Shown: positions 55,317 through 63,013 of the stretch, one piece after another
How positions within the stretch are numbered: position 1 is the first letter of the stretch
How the letters are laid out: each line of letters begins with the position of its first letter
From: Mycobacterium marseillense
GTDB taxonomy: Bacteria; Actinomycetota; Actinomycetes; Mycobacteriales; Mycobacteriaceae
Direction: 5' to 3'
Assembly: GCF_010731675.1 (NCBI RefSeq)
Contig: NZ_AP022584.1
Span: forward strand, 3,968,001 to 4,032,000
Length of the DNA: 64,000 bases
The notes under the pieces: model-generated
What the model was told of the DNA's origin: nothing
Seen by the model: the letters and a program-made list of their open reading frames with translations, nothing else
Databases searched by the model: none
Translations under genes and position numbers: made by a program

Positions 55317-56729
55317 GTGAGGGTTGTGCTCAGGCTGGTCGTACCTCATCAACCCACCAAAGGAGCCGACATCCGCGTCTTCCCGCGTGTACAGCTGCCG
55401 ATGCGGGTGCTGTCACTGCGCACCATCGTCATCGTCGCCGCGATATCGGTGATGACCCTGGTCGTGCTGCTGGGCACCTGGGTGTGGGTGGGGGTCACCA
55501 ACGACCAGTACAGCCAACTCGATCGCCGGCTCGATTCGGTCAGCAGCCTGGGCGACATCAGCAGCCTGCTCAACACCGCCCCGCCCGCCAGCCCCGACCG
55601 GCACATGCCCGACGGCAACCTGGTGCGCACCGCGCGCATCGGCGGGGTGACCGTGTCGGCGCCCAGCAGCATCGTGTTGCCGCAGCTTCCCGACGGTTAC
55701 GCCAACACCACCATCAACGGCGTGCAGTACCGCGTGCGCACCTTCACCGCGGGCCCCGCTTCGATAGCGCTGGCCGCACCGTTGGCCGAAGCCCAGCATC
55801 GGATCAACGAGTTGCACCTGCGGGTGTTGTTGATCTGCGCGAGCGTGATCGGCGGCACGGTCGTGGTGGGCTGGGTGATCTCGTTGATCATGGTCAATCC
55901 GTTCCTCCTGTTGGCGCAGCAGGCCCGCGCGATCAACGCCCAGTCCAGCCCCGACGAGGTCCAGGTGCGCGGGGTACGCGAGGCGGTGGAGATCGCCGAG
56001 GCGGTGGAGGGCATGCTGGCCCGCATCGGCAAGGAGCAGCAGCGCACCCGGGCGGCGCTCGAGTCGGCGCGCGACTTCGCGGCGGTCGCCTCGCACGAGC
56101 TGCGCACGCCGCTGACGGCCATGCGCACCAACCTGGAGGTCCTGTCCACCTTGGACCTGCCGCCCGAGCAGCGGCACGAGGTCATCGGTGACGTCATCCG
56201 CACCCAGAGCCGCATCGAAGCGACGCTGACGGCGCTCGAGCGGCTGGCCCAGGGCGAGCTGACCACCGTCGACGACTTCGTGCCGTTCGACATCACCGAG
56301 CTGCTGGACCGCGCCGCGCACGACGCGCTGCGCATCTACCCCGACGTCGAGGTCTCCCTGGTGCCCTCACCGACGGTGCTGATGATCGGGTTGCCCACCG
56401 GGTTGCGGCTGGTGATCGACAACGCCATCGCCAACGCCGTCAAGCACGGCAATGCCAGCAAGATCCAGCTGACCGTCAGCAGTTCCGGCGAGGGCGTGGA
56501 GATCGCGATCGACGACGACGGCGCCGGGGTCCCGGAATCCGAACGCGCCACGGTGTTCGAGCGCTTCGCCCGCGGATCGACGGCCTCGCGGTCGGGGTCG
56601 GGCCTGGGCCTGGCGCTGGTCGCCCAGCAGGCCGAATTGCACGGCGGCACAGCGGCATTGCAGACCAGCCCGCTCGGCGGCACCCGACTTCTGTTGCGAC
56701 TGGCCGGCGATGGGCGTGGTCCGGCCTAG
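55317..56729 (+). CDS. sensor histidine kinase, PrrB-like
   Basis: The frame has up to 470 residues. It contains a first membrane helix (IVIVAAISVMTLVVLLGTWVWVG), an extracytoplasmic domain, a second helix (VLLICASVIGGTVVVGWVISLI), a HAMP-like segment, the H-box SHELRTPLTAMRTNLEVLS (His at 56094-56096) and the ATPase N, G1 and G2 boxes (NAIANAVKHG, DDDGAGVP, GSGLGLAL). The kinase part is nearly that of M. tuberculosis PrrB; the sensor domain is more different. No response regulator gene is next to it, so it is an orphan. No accepted start has a ribosome-binding site; AAAGGAG at 55359-55365 precedes an in-frame ATC at 55371. Confidence 0.85.
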   Translation: MRVVLRLVVPHQPTKGADIRVFPRVQLPMRVLSLRTIVIVAAISVMTLVVLLGTWVWVGVTNDQYSQLDRRLDSVSSLGDISSLLNTAPPASPDRHMPDGNLVRTARIGGVTVSAPSSIVLPQLPDGYANTTINGVQYRVRTFTAGPASIALAAPLAEAQHRINELHLRVLLICASVIGGTVVVGWVISLIMVNPFLLLAQQARAINAQSSPDEVQVRGVREAVEIAEAVEGMLARIGKEQQRTRAALESARDFAAVASHELRTPLTAMRTNLEVLSTLDLPPEQRHEVIGDVIRTQSRIEATLTALERLAQGELTTVDDFVPFDITELLDRAAHDALRIYPDVEVSLVPSPTVLMIGLPTGLRLVIDNAIANAVKHGNASKIQLTVSSSGEGVEIAIDDDGAGVPESERATVFERFARGSTASRSGSGLGLALVAQQAELHGGTAALQTSPLGGTRLLLRLAGDGRGPA

Positions 56730-56745
56730 TCGCCCCGCCGGGCGA
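56730..56745 (+). terminator. stem-loop directly after the histidine-kinase stop
   Basis: TCGCCC-CGCC-GGGCGA forms a 6-bp stem with a 4-base loop immediately after the TAG stop, and is followed after five bases by TTTCTTTA. This resembles an intrinsic terminator and separates the kinase gene from the ESX-2 operon. Confidence 0.6.
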
Positions 56746-57123
56746 AGCCGTTTCTTTACGCGCCGCGAAATGTTTTCTCCGATAACCCCGACCGCCGGTG
56801 CGCGCCCTCACCAGCTCGCCATTTCCCGCAAATATTCTCGACACCATTACGCCACCTTTTTGGGAGGCGCCATTCGGCATCAAACTCGATGTCCGTGGTG
56901 AGGAAACGCGGTGCTTTTGTGACTGCCGAGTCTTGAGTGGTGATTGAGGTTTATTGACGACTCCGTGTGGGAAATCAGCTGTTTCGCGCTTGGGACCAGC
57001 ATTAATTACCGAAATCAAGGGTCGCGCATCCGGCCGATAGGCAGTGAATACAAGATCACAAAAAGCGCACTACACTAAGGCCCCAAGCACGTCGCGTTGG
57101 CGTTGAGCGTTCGGAGGGAAATC
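56746..57123. other. 378-bp intergenic region upstream of the ESX-2 cluster
   Basis: No gene is visible. It is AT-rich for this genome, especially 56935-57080. TACACT (57071-57076) is a possible -10 for PE36 without a clear -35, and GGAGGG (about 57113-57118) is the PE36 ribosome-binding site. In M. tuberculosis the end of eccC2 would be in this position. Confidence 0.5.
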
Positions 57124-57432
57124 ATGGTTGGTATGTCGGTGCAGTCAGAAGCGGTGCTGGCATCGTCAAGCGCCGAGACGGCGATCAGCGCGGAGACCGA
57201 GGCGGCGGCCTCGGCGGCGTCGCCGGTCCTGCTGGGAGTGCTGCCGATGGGCGGCGACCCCGACTCGGCGATGTTCGCGGCGGCGCTGAACGCGTGCGGC
57301 GCGAGCTACCTGGGCGTGGTTTCCGAGCACGCCGCCCAGCGCGGCTTGTTCGCCGGCACGCAGAGCCTCGCCTCGGGGACCTACGTTGTCACCGAGCTCA
57401 TGCGCAGCCTGACCCTGGCCATCGGCGCTTAG
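57124..57432 (+). CDS. PE36: PE family protein PE36 (ESX-2)
   Basis: The protein has 102 residues from the ATG at 57124 (MVGMSVQSEAVLASSSAE), with GGAGGG upstream. The PE helices are followed by the type VII export signal YxxxE in TYVVTELMR. The middle block PMGGDPDSAMFAAALNACGASYLGVV matches Rv3893c. It should form an exported heterodimer with PPE69. It is the first gene here of the ESX-2 gene order. Confidence 0.9.
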   Translation: MVGMSVQSEAVLASSSAETAISAETEAAASAASPVLLGVLPMGGDPDSAMFAAALNACGASYLGVVSEHAAQRGLFAGTQSLASGTYVVTELMRSLTLAIGA

Positions 57433-57464
57433 TCGCCAACGACCTGTAAAAGGGGGAGGCGCGC

Positions 57465-58637
57465 ATGGCCGATCCGGGATGGGCTGCGCGTACGCCTGAG
57501 GAAAACGACCTGCTGCTCAAGGCGGGGGCGGGCGTCGTCACTCATTTGGCGAACCAGGCCGCCTGGACCGCGTTGGCTGCGACCCATCACGGGTCCAGCA
57601 TCGCCTCGACGATCAACACCGTCGCGACGTCGGCGAGCTGGACCGGGGGCGGATCATTGGCCTCGGCGGCCAACGCCACCGCGCTGAACGCGTCGCTGCA
57701 CGGGCTCGCCGGCTGGGTCGACGTCAAGCCGGCGGTGGTTTCGACCGCGGTCTCGGCGTACCAGATGGCATACGGCTCGATGCGTCCCGCACCCGAATGC
57801 ATCGAAAACCGCACCGAGACCGCCACCGACTACGGCATCAACCCGCTGGTGCTCGGCGCCTTGACCCCACGCATCACGTCGCTGGAGCTCGAGTACTTCG
57901 GGTCGATGTGGCCGACCAACTCCGCGGTCGGGGCCAGCTACGGAACCATCCTGACGGCCCTGTCCCAAAGCCTGACCATTCCGCCGCCGATCGCCACCAT
58001 GGGCGCCTCGCCGGCGGCCCCGGCGCAGGCTGCGGCGGCGGTTGGCGAGTCCGCCGCACAAATGGGCGCCGGCGACGGCATGCGCGCCGCCATGCAGGGC
58101 GCCCAGTCCGGGACACAGGGCGCGGGCCAGGCGACCTCGGGAGCCCAGGACTTCATGGGTCAGGCCGGCACTTTCATGCAGCCCGTGCAGCAGATGATGG
58201 GCGCGGCCCCCCAGATGATGCAGGCGCCCATGCAGGCGATGCAGGCTCCGATGCAGATGATGCAGCCGCTGATGGGCATGTTCGCCAATCCCGGCGCCAT
58301 GGGCATGGGCGGGGCGACGCCCGCCGTCTCGGCAGTCTCGGCGACCGGACTCTCCGCGGCGGAAGCCGGCGGGGGCGCGTCCATGGGCGGCGCGGGCGTC
58401 CCCGCAAGCACTTTCACCCGTCCGGTCAGCGCGTTCGAGCCCGCCACCAGTGGCCGGCCGGTGGGCCTGCGCCCGGCCGGGGCATTAGGCGCCGAGGCCA
58501 TGCGACCGCAGACCACGACGACCGGCGGCGCCCCGATGGGCGGCATGCCCGTGGGGCACGCGGCGGGAGGCGACCGCGGATCCCGTGACAAAGCCGATCA
58601 GCCCGCGACCGTGCGGGTTGTCGACGCCAGAGTCTGA
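57465..58637 (+). CDS. PPE69: PPE family protein PPE69 (ESX-2)
   Basis: The protein has 390 residues with a strong GGGGGAGG site before its ATG. The PPE-type helical part (MADPGWAARTPEENDLLLKAG; RPAPECIENR; YFGSMWPTNSAVGASYG) is followed by an Ala/Gln/Met-rich tail with repeated MQAPMQ units. The end (FTRPVSAFEPATSGRPVGLRP and TVRVVDARV) is as in Rv3892c. It lacks the classical PPE tripeptide and is a deviant, early-branching PPE. It pairs with PE36 and is expected to be bound by EspG2. Confidence 0.9.
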   Translation: MADPGWAARTPEENDLLLKAGAGVVTHLANQAAWTALAATHHGSSIASTINTVATSASWTGGGSLASAANATALNASLHGLAGWVDVKPAVVSTAVSAYQMAYGSMRPAPECIENRTETATDYGINPLVLGALTPRITSLELEYFGSMWPTNSAVGASYGTILTALSQSLTIPPPIATMGASPAAPAQAAAAVGESAAQMGAGDGMRAAMQGAQSGTQGAGQATSGAQDFMGQAGTFMQPVQQMMGAAPQMMQAPMQAMQAPMQMMQPLMGMFANPGAMGMGGATPAVSAVSATGLSAAEAGGGASMGGAGVPASTFTRPVSAFEPATSGRPVGLRPAGALGAEAMRPQTTTTGGAPMGGMPVGHAAGGDRGSRDKADQPATVRVVDARV

Positions 58638-58739
58638 AGCACACCCCCTGGTGAAAGGTGAATCGACAGGTCCAAATAGCCGCCATACACTTCGCTTCAT
58701 GCCCTTACGGGGGGCGGCCAACCGCAGAAGGAGAATTCC

Positions 58740-59054
58740 GTGACAATCAAGGTGACCCCGCAAATGCTTCGCGATACTTCAAACGCGATTCAGGCGAACA
58801 TGGAACATGCGATCGGGATCGGTCAGGGATACGTCGCAAATCAGGAAAATGTGATGAACCCGGCCACCTGGTCCGGTGACGCGGTCGCCGCGTCGCACGC
58901 GACGGCTATCGAGGTTCAAAATGACTTGAACAAAGTCTTGACCGGCGGCACGCGTCTGGCTGAGGGCCTCACGAAGGCGGCGGCACTGATGGAAGGCCAC
59001 GAGGCGGATTCCTCGCACGCCTTTACCGCCCTATTCGGCGGCCACGGCTCCTGA
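58740..59054 (+). CDS. esxD: WXG100-family protein EsxD (ESX-2)
   Basis: The protein has 104 residues from a GTG after AGAAGGAG. The two helices are joined by the W-x-G turn in NPATWSGDAV. The start KVTPQMLRDTSNAIQANMEHA and the end EADSSHAFTALFGGHGS match Rv3891c. It should form a heterodimer with EsxC and be secreted through ESX-2. The spacing to esxC is 51 bases, so the two are co-expressed. Confidence 0.93.
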   Translation: MTIKVTPQMLRDTSNAIQANMEHAIGIGQGYVANQENVMNPATWSGDAVAASHATAIEVQNDLNKVLTGGTRLAEGLTKAAALMEGHEADSSHAFTALFGGHGS

Positions 59055-59105
59055 CCCGTCCACTCATTCGTCATTTCATAAAGGTCTTTTGAAAGGAAAT
59101 TCACC

Positions 59106-59393
59106 ATGTCCGACCCGATCACTTACAACCCGGGCGCCGTAGCCGACTTCGCCACCGATGTCGCTTCGCGCGCCGGCCAGTTGCAGTCCATTTTCGACGA
59201 CACCTCCAACCGGACGCACGCCCTGCAGGAATTCTTCGCCGGCCACGGTGCGTCGGGCTTCTTCGAGGCGCAGGCGCAGATGCTGTCGGGGCTGCAGGGT
59301 CTCATCGACACCATCCGCCAGCACGGCCAGACGACCTCGCACGTGCTCGACAGCGCGCTCAGCACCGACCAGCACATCGCCGGCCTGTTCTGA
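59106..59393 (+). CDS. esxC: WXG100-like protein EsxC (ESX-2)
   Basis: The protein has 95 residues after a GAAAGGAAA site. It starts MSDPITYNPGAVADFATDV, and the turn region GHGASGFFEAQ replaces the canonical W-x-G, as it does in Rv3890c. The C-terminus is LSTDQHIAGLF. It is the partner of EsxD. A strong stem-loop lies 24 bases after its stop. Confidence 0.93.
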   Translation: MSDPITYNPGAVADFATDVASRAGQLQSIFDDTSNRTHALQEFFAGHGASGFFEAQAQMLSGLQGLIDTIRQHGQTTSHVLDSALSTDQHIAGLF

Positions 59394-59416
59394 GCCCGCT
59401 CAACCACCGGGACAAG

Positions 59417-59459
59417 CGAAGGTGGGGCAGCTGCGCCGAGCGCATGTGCCCCACCTTCG
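59417..59459 (+). terminator. 13-bp stem-loop between esxC and espG2 (attenuator or processing site)
   Basis: CGAAGGTGGGGCA (59417-59429) is perfectly complementary to TGCCCCACCTTCG (59447-59459) with a 17-base loop. A pyrimidine-rich stretch (TCTCTTCATCTC) follows. The position just after esxC suggests partial termination or an RNA 3'-end stabiliser that raises esxD/esxC expression over the downstream machinery genes. Confidence 0.65.
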
Positions 59460-59507
59460 GTCTCTTCATCTCCGATCGAGGGAGTCGCTGATCAAGGGCG
59501 GGGCGAC

Positions 59508-60338
59508 ATGCTGACCACGACGGTCGATGGCTTGTGGGTGTTGCAGGCGATCACCGGCGTGGAGCAGACCTGCCCTGAGCTGGGGTTGCGACCGATGCTG
59601 CCGCGGCTCGACACCCCCGAGCGCGCGCTGGGCCACCCGGCGGCCGCCGACTTGATCGCCGCCGGTGCCCTCGACGAGGCCGGCAACGTCGACCCGATGA
59701 TCCGCGAATGGCTCACCGTTCTGCTGCGCCGCGACCTGGGGCTGGTCGTGATGCTGGGCGTGCCGGGTCGCGAGCCGACGCGCGCGTCGATCAACCGATT
59801 CGCGACCTGGTGGGTGGTCTTGGAGCGGCACGGCGACCTGGTGCGCCTGTATCCCGCCGGCACGGCCAGCAACGAATCCTCGGCCAGCGAGCTCGTGGTG
59901 GGGCAGATCGAGCGGCTGTGCGGCGTCGCCGAGGCGGCGGCGCTGCGGCCGATCACCTTGGACACCGAGCAACTGCTGAACTCCGTGCGCGACACCGCCA
60001 GCCTGCGCGCCTTCCTGCTCGAACAGCGCCTCGACGCCGACCAGCTGCAGGTGGTTCTCACGGCCGCCGATCCCGCGCGGTCCGCGCACGCCAACATCGT
60101 CGCGCTGCAGGCCGGTGTCGGGCCGGACGAATTGGCCCGCGTCGCCGTCGGTGATTCGACGGTGTCCATCGTCGACACCCCCGGGGGCCGGGTCTGCATC
60201 GAAAGCGTCACCTCCGGCCAGCGGCGCTATCAGATTCTGTCCCCCGGTTCGCGCAGCGACATCGGCGGAGCGGTTCAACGGCTCATCCGCCGGCTGCCCG
60301 CCGGCGAGGAGTGGCACTCGTATCGGCGGGTGGTGTGA
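59508..60338 (+). CDS. espG2: EspG2, PE-PPE chaperone of ESX-2
   Basis: The protein has 276 residues. The start MLTTTVDGLWVLQAITGVEQ, the central VLERHGDLVRLYPAGTASNE and the end SDIGGAVQRLIRRLPAGEEW match Rv3889c. EspG proteins bind the tip of the PPE partner in the cytosol and deliver the PE-PPE pair to the matching ESX channel. It should serve PE36-PPE69. It begins 48 bases after the stem-loop. Confidence 0.93.
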   Translation: MLTTTVDGLWVLQAITGVEQTCPELGLRPMLPRLDTPERALGHPAAADLIAAGALDEAGNVDPMIREWLTVLLRRDLGLVVMLGVPGREPTRASINRFATWWVVLERHGDLVRLYPAGTASNESSASELVVGQIERLCGVAEAAALRPITLDTEQLLNSVRDTASLRAFLLEQRLDADQLQVVLTAADPARSAHANIVALQAGVGPDELARVAVGDSTVSIVDTPGGRVCIESVTSGQRRYQILSPGSRSDIGGAVQRLIRRLPAGEEWHSYRRVV

Positions 60339-60359
60339 CGGTGTTATCGGATGCCGAAG

Positions 60360-60370
60360 TAACTTAGTTA
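60360..60370. promoter_or_regulatory. TAACT-T-AGTTA inverted repeat in an AT-rich gap of the ESX-2 operon
   Basis: An 11-base perfect inverted repeat lies within the 123-bp gap between espG2 and the next gene. The gap is locally AT-rich (60355-60392). It may hold an internal promoter or a regulator site; the evidence is the symmetry and composition only. Confidence 0.3.
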
Positions 60371-60461
60371 ACCAAAGTCTTGGAATAACAACGCCTGTCG
60401 CGCTTGACGGGGGTTTCTGAACGGGTAAACGCGCTATCGCGAACCGTGTTAGCATCTCGTC

Positions 60462-61487
60462 GTGACGAGCCCTTGGAATGACCCGAATATGTCGGACGAA
60501 GGAGCGCTCAGACGGGGGGATCCGTCAGGGGGCAGCAACTTCCCGGATTCGGTATCCGACACGATGCGAATTACCGATCTGGCCGCGCCACGAAAGATTC
60601 CACCGGGGTCGGGCTGGCGTAAATTCATTTACGCCATCTCATTTAAAAAAATAAATCCGGGCGAATCTCCCCGGGAACGGCACTACCGTGATTTGCAGAA
60701 CCGTATCCGCCGGCATATCCGACGGCAGTATGTGATCACCGTGGTCTCCGGCAAGGGCGGCGTCGGGGTCACGACGCTCGCCGCCTGCCTCGGTGGCGTG
60801 TTCCGGGAATGCCGCCCGCAGAACGTGATTGCGATCGACGCCGTCCCCGGCTTCGGCACGCTGGCCGACCGCATCGACGACTCCCCGCCGGGCGACTACA
60901 CCGCGATCATCAACGACACCGACGTCCAGGGCTATGCCGATATCCGAGAACACCTGGGGCAGAACGCAATCGGTCTCGACGTGCTGGCCGGGAACCGGAC
61001 CTCCGACCAGCCCAGGCCACTGGTGCCCGCGATGTTCTCCGGGGTGCTGTCGCGGCTGCGGCGCACCCACACGGTGATGATCGTCGACACCTCCCCCGAT
61101 CTCGAACACGAAGTGATGAAGCCGGTATTGGAGAACACCGACACCCTCGTGTTCGTTTCGGGCATCACCGCGGACCGGTCGCGTCCGGTGCTGCGGGCGG
61201 TGGATTACCTGCGGTCGCAGGGCTACCACGAGCTGGTCTCGCGCAGCACCGTGATCGTCAACCACACCGACCAGATCACCGACAAGGACGCGCTGGCTTA
61301 CCTGACCGAGCGGTTCACCAAGGTCGGGGCGACGGTCGAGGCGCTGCCGTTTGATCCGCACCTCGCCAAAGGCGGCATCATCGATACGGTTCACGAGTTG
61401 AAGAAAAAGACGCGGTTGCGCCTCTTCGAAATCACCGCGGGCCTGGCTGACAAATACATTCCGGACGCCGAGCGGGCGGTACCGTGA
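60462..61487 (+). CDS. ESX-2 ParA/MinD-like protein (Rv3888c-like)
   Basis: The protein has 341 residues from a GTG. An acidic N-terminal part of about 85 residues is followed by a MinD/ParA-like domain: the P-loop region [15 protein letters not shown] near residue 92, [17 protein letters not shown] after it, and VMIVDTSPD near residue 208. The P-loop has Val where the signature Lys after the glycines is usual (KGGVGVTT), so ATP binding may differ from that of MinD. EspI of ESX-1 is the nearest analogue. A run of seven A (60645-60651) lies in the N-terminal coding part. It overlaps eccD2 by four bases. Confidence 0.88.
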   Translation: MTSPWNDPNMSDEGALRRGDPSGGSNFPDSVSDTMRITDLAAPRKIPPGSGWRKFIYAISFKKINPGESPRERHYRDLQNRIRRHIRRQYVITVVSGKGGVGVTTLAACLGGVFRECRPQNVIAIDAVPGFGTLADRIDDSPPGDYTAIINDTDVQGYADIREHLGQNAIGLDVLAGNRTSDQPRPLVPAMFSGVLSRLRRTHTVMIVDTSPDLEHEVMKPVLENTDTLVFVSGITADRSRPVLRAVDYLRSQGYHELVSRSTVIVNHTDQITDKDALAYLTERFTKVGATVEALPFDPHLAKGGIIDTVHELKKKTRLRLFEITAGLADKYIPDAERAVP

Positions 61488-63013
61488 CCTCGCCGCATAA
61501 GGTCGCTTTTCCGGCGCGTTGTGCGGTCAACATTTCTTACGAGAAGCATCTCTGTTCCCAAGTTTTCCCCGCCGGAATTCCGATGGAGGGATTCTTCGAG
61601 GGAATGGTCGAGCTGTTCGATGCGGACCTGAAGCGCAAAGGTTTTGACGGCATTTCGTTGCCGGCGGGCAGCTACGAACTCCACAAGATCAATGGGGTCC
61701 GCCTCGATATCAATAAGAGCCTCGACGAGCTGGGCGTCCAGGACGGCGACACCCTGGTGCTGGTGCCCCGGGTCGACGGGGAGTCGTTCGAACCGCAGTA
61801 CGAGTCGCTGTCGACGGGGCTGGCCGCCATGGGCAAGTGGCTGGGCCGCGACGGCGGCGACCGGATGTTCGCGCCGGTGACGCCGCTGACGGCCGCGCAC
61901 ACCGCGGTCGCGGTCATCGCGATGGCGGTGTCGGTGGTGGTGGCCCTGACGCTGCGGGCCCGGACGTTTACCGACGGCCCGATCCCGGCGGCGGTGGCGG
62001 GCGGGATCGGCGTGCTCCTGGTCATCGCGACGCTGGTGGTGCGCAACGGATGGCGGGAGCGGCGCGATCTGTTCAGCGGGTTCGCCTGGCTCGCGGTGGT
62101 CTCGCTGGCCACCGCCGGCGCCTGCGCGCCGCCGGGCGTGCTCGGCGCGGCGCACGGGCTGATCGGCGCCGTGGTGGTGATCCTGGGCGCCGTCGCCATC
62201 GGGGTGACGGCGCGCAACCGGTGGCAGACCGCGGTGGTCACCTCCGTGGTGACGGTCTGCGGCGTCCTGGCCGTCGTCGCCGCCGTCCGCATGTTCCGCC
62301 CCGCCTCCGCGCAGGTGCTGGCGGTCTGTGTGTTGGTCGGATTGCTTGTCCTGGTCCGGATGGCCCCGCTGATCGCGTTGTGGGTGGCCCGGGTCAGGCC
62401 GCCGCATTTCGGATCGATCACCGGACGGGACCTGTTCGCCCGGCGCGAGGGGATGCCGGTTGACACCGTGTCTCCGGTCAGCGAGGACGAATCCGAGGAT
62501 GAGGACAACGAACTCACCGACATCACCGCGCGCGGCGCCGCGATCGCCGCCTCGGCGCGATTGGTCAACGCGGTCCAGGTGGGGCTGTGCGTCGGGGTCT
62601 CGATCGTGCTGCCCGCCGCGGTATGGGGCGTGTTGACGCCCGGACGCCCGTGGGCGTGGCTGGCGCTGGTGGTCGCCGGCCTGGTGGTGGGGATCTTCAT
62701 CACCCAGGGCCGCGGATTCGCCGCCAAATACCAGGCGGTCGCGCTGGTGTGCGGGGCGTCGGCCGCGGTGTGCGCGGGGGTGGTCAAATACGCCGTCGCC
62801 GGGGCCCACGACGCGCTGGCGGGTTTGCTGTGGCCGGTGGTGGCGGTGGCGGTATTCGCCGGATTGGGTTTGGCCGCAGCGCTTTTGGTGCCGGCCATGC
62901 GGTTCAGACCGTTCATCCGATTGACCGTGGAATGGGTGGAAGTGCTCGCGTTCATCGTCCTGCTGCCGGCGGCGGCGGCCCTGGGAGGGCTCTTCACGTG
63001 GATTCGCCACTGA
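61484..63013 (+). CDS. eccD2: EccD2, ESX-2 membrane channel component
   Basis: The protein has 509 residues, the size of Rv3887c. An N-terminal ubiquitin-like cytoplasmic domain (about residues 1-95, with [17 protein letters not shown] and [13 protein letters not shown]) is followed by eleven hydrophobic helices; an acidic loop ([14 protein letters not shown]) lies between helices 6 and 7. EccD dimers form the large membrane vestibule of ESX systems. The start overlaps the upstream stop (GTGA), and the end overlaps mycP2 by 16 bases. Confidence 0.93.
   Translation: MTSPHKVAFPARCAVNISYEKHLCSQVFPAGIPMEGFFEGMVELFDADLKRKGFDGISLPAGSYELHKINGVRLDINKSLDELGVQDGDTLVLVPRVDGESFEPQYESLSTGLAAMGKWLGRDGGDRMFAPVTPLTAAHTAVAVIAMAVSVVVALTLRARTFTDGPIPAAVAGGIGVLLVIATLVVRNGWRERRDLFSGFAWLAVVSLATAGACAPPGVLGAAHGLIGAVVVILGAVAIGVTARNRWQTAVVTSVVTVCGVLAVVAAVRMFRPASAQVLAVCVLVGLLVLVRMAPLIALWVARVRPPHFGSITGRDLFARREGMPVDTVSPVSEDESEDEDNELTDITARGAAIAASARLVNAVQVGLCVGVSIVLPAAVWGVLTPGRPWAWLALVVAGLVVGIFITQGRGFAAKYQAVALVCGASAAVCAGVVKYAVAGAHDALAGLLWPVVAVAVFAGLGLAAALLVPAMRFRPFIRLTVEWVEVLAFIVLLPAAAALGGLFTWIRH

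Noticed and set aside
61391..63010. Long minus-strand frame (539 codons) opposite eccD2
   Set aside because: It is His/Arg/Gln-rich without any domain. It results from codon bias of eccD2, whose protein is clearly recognisable.
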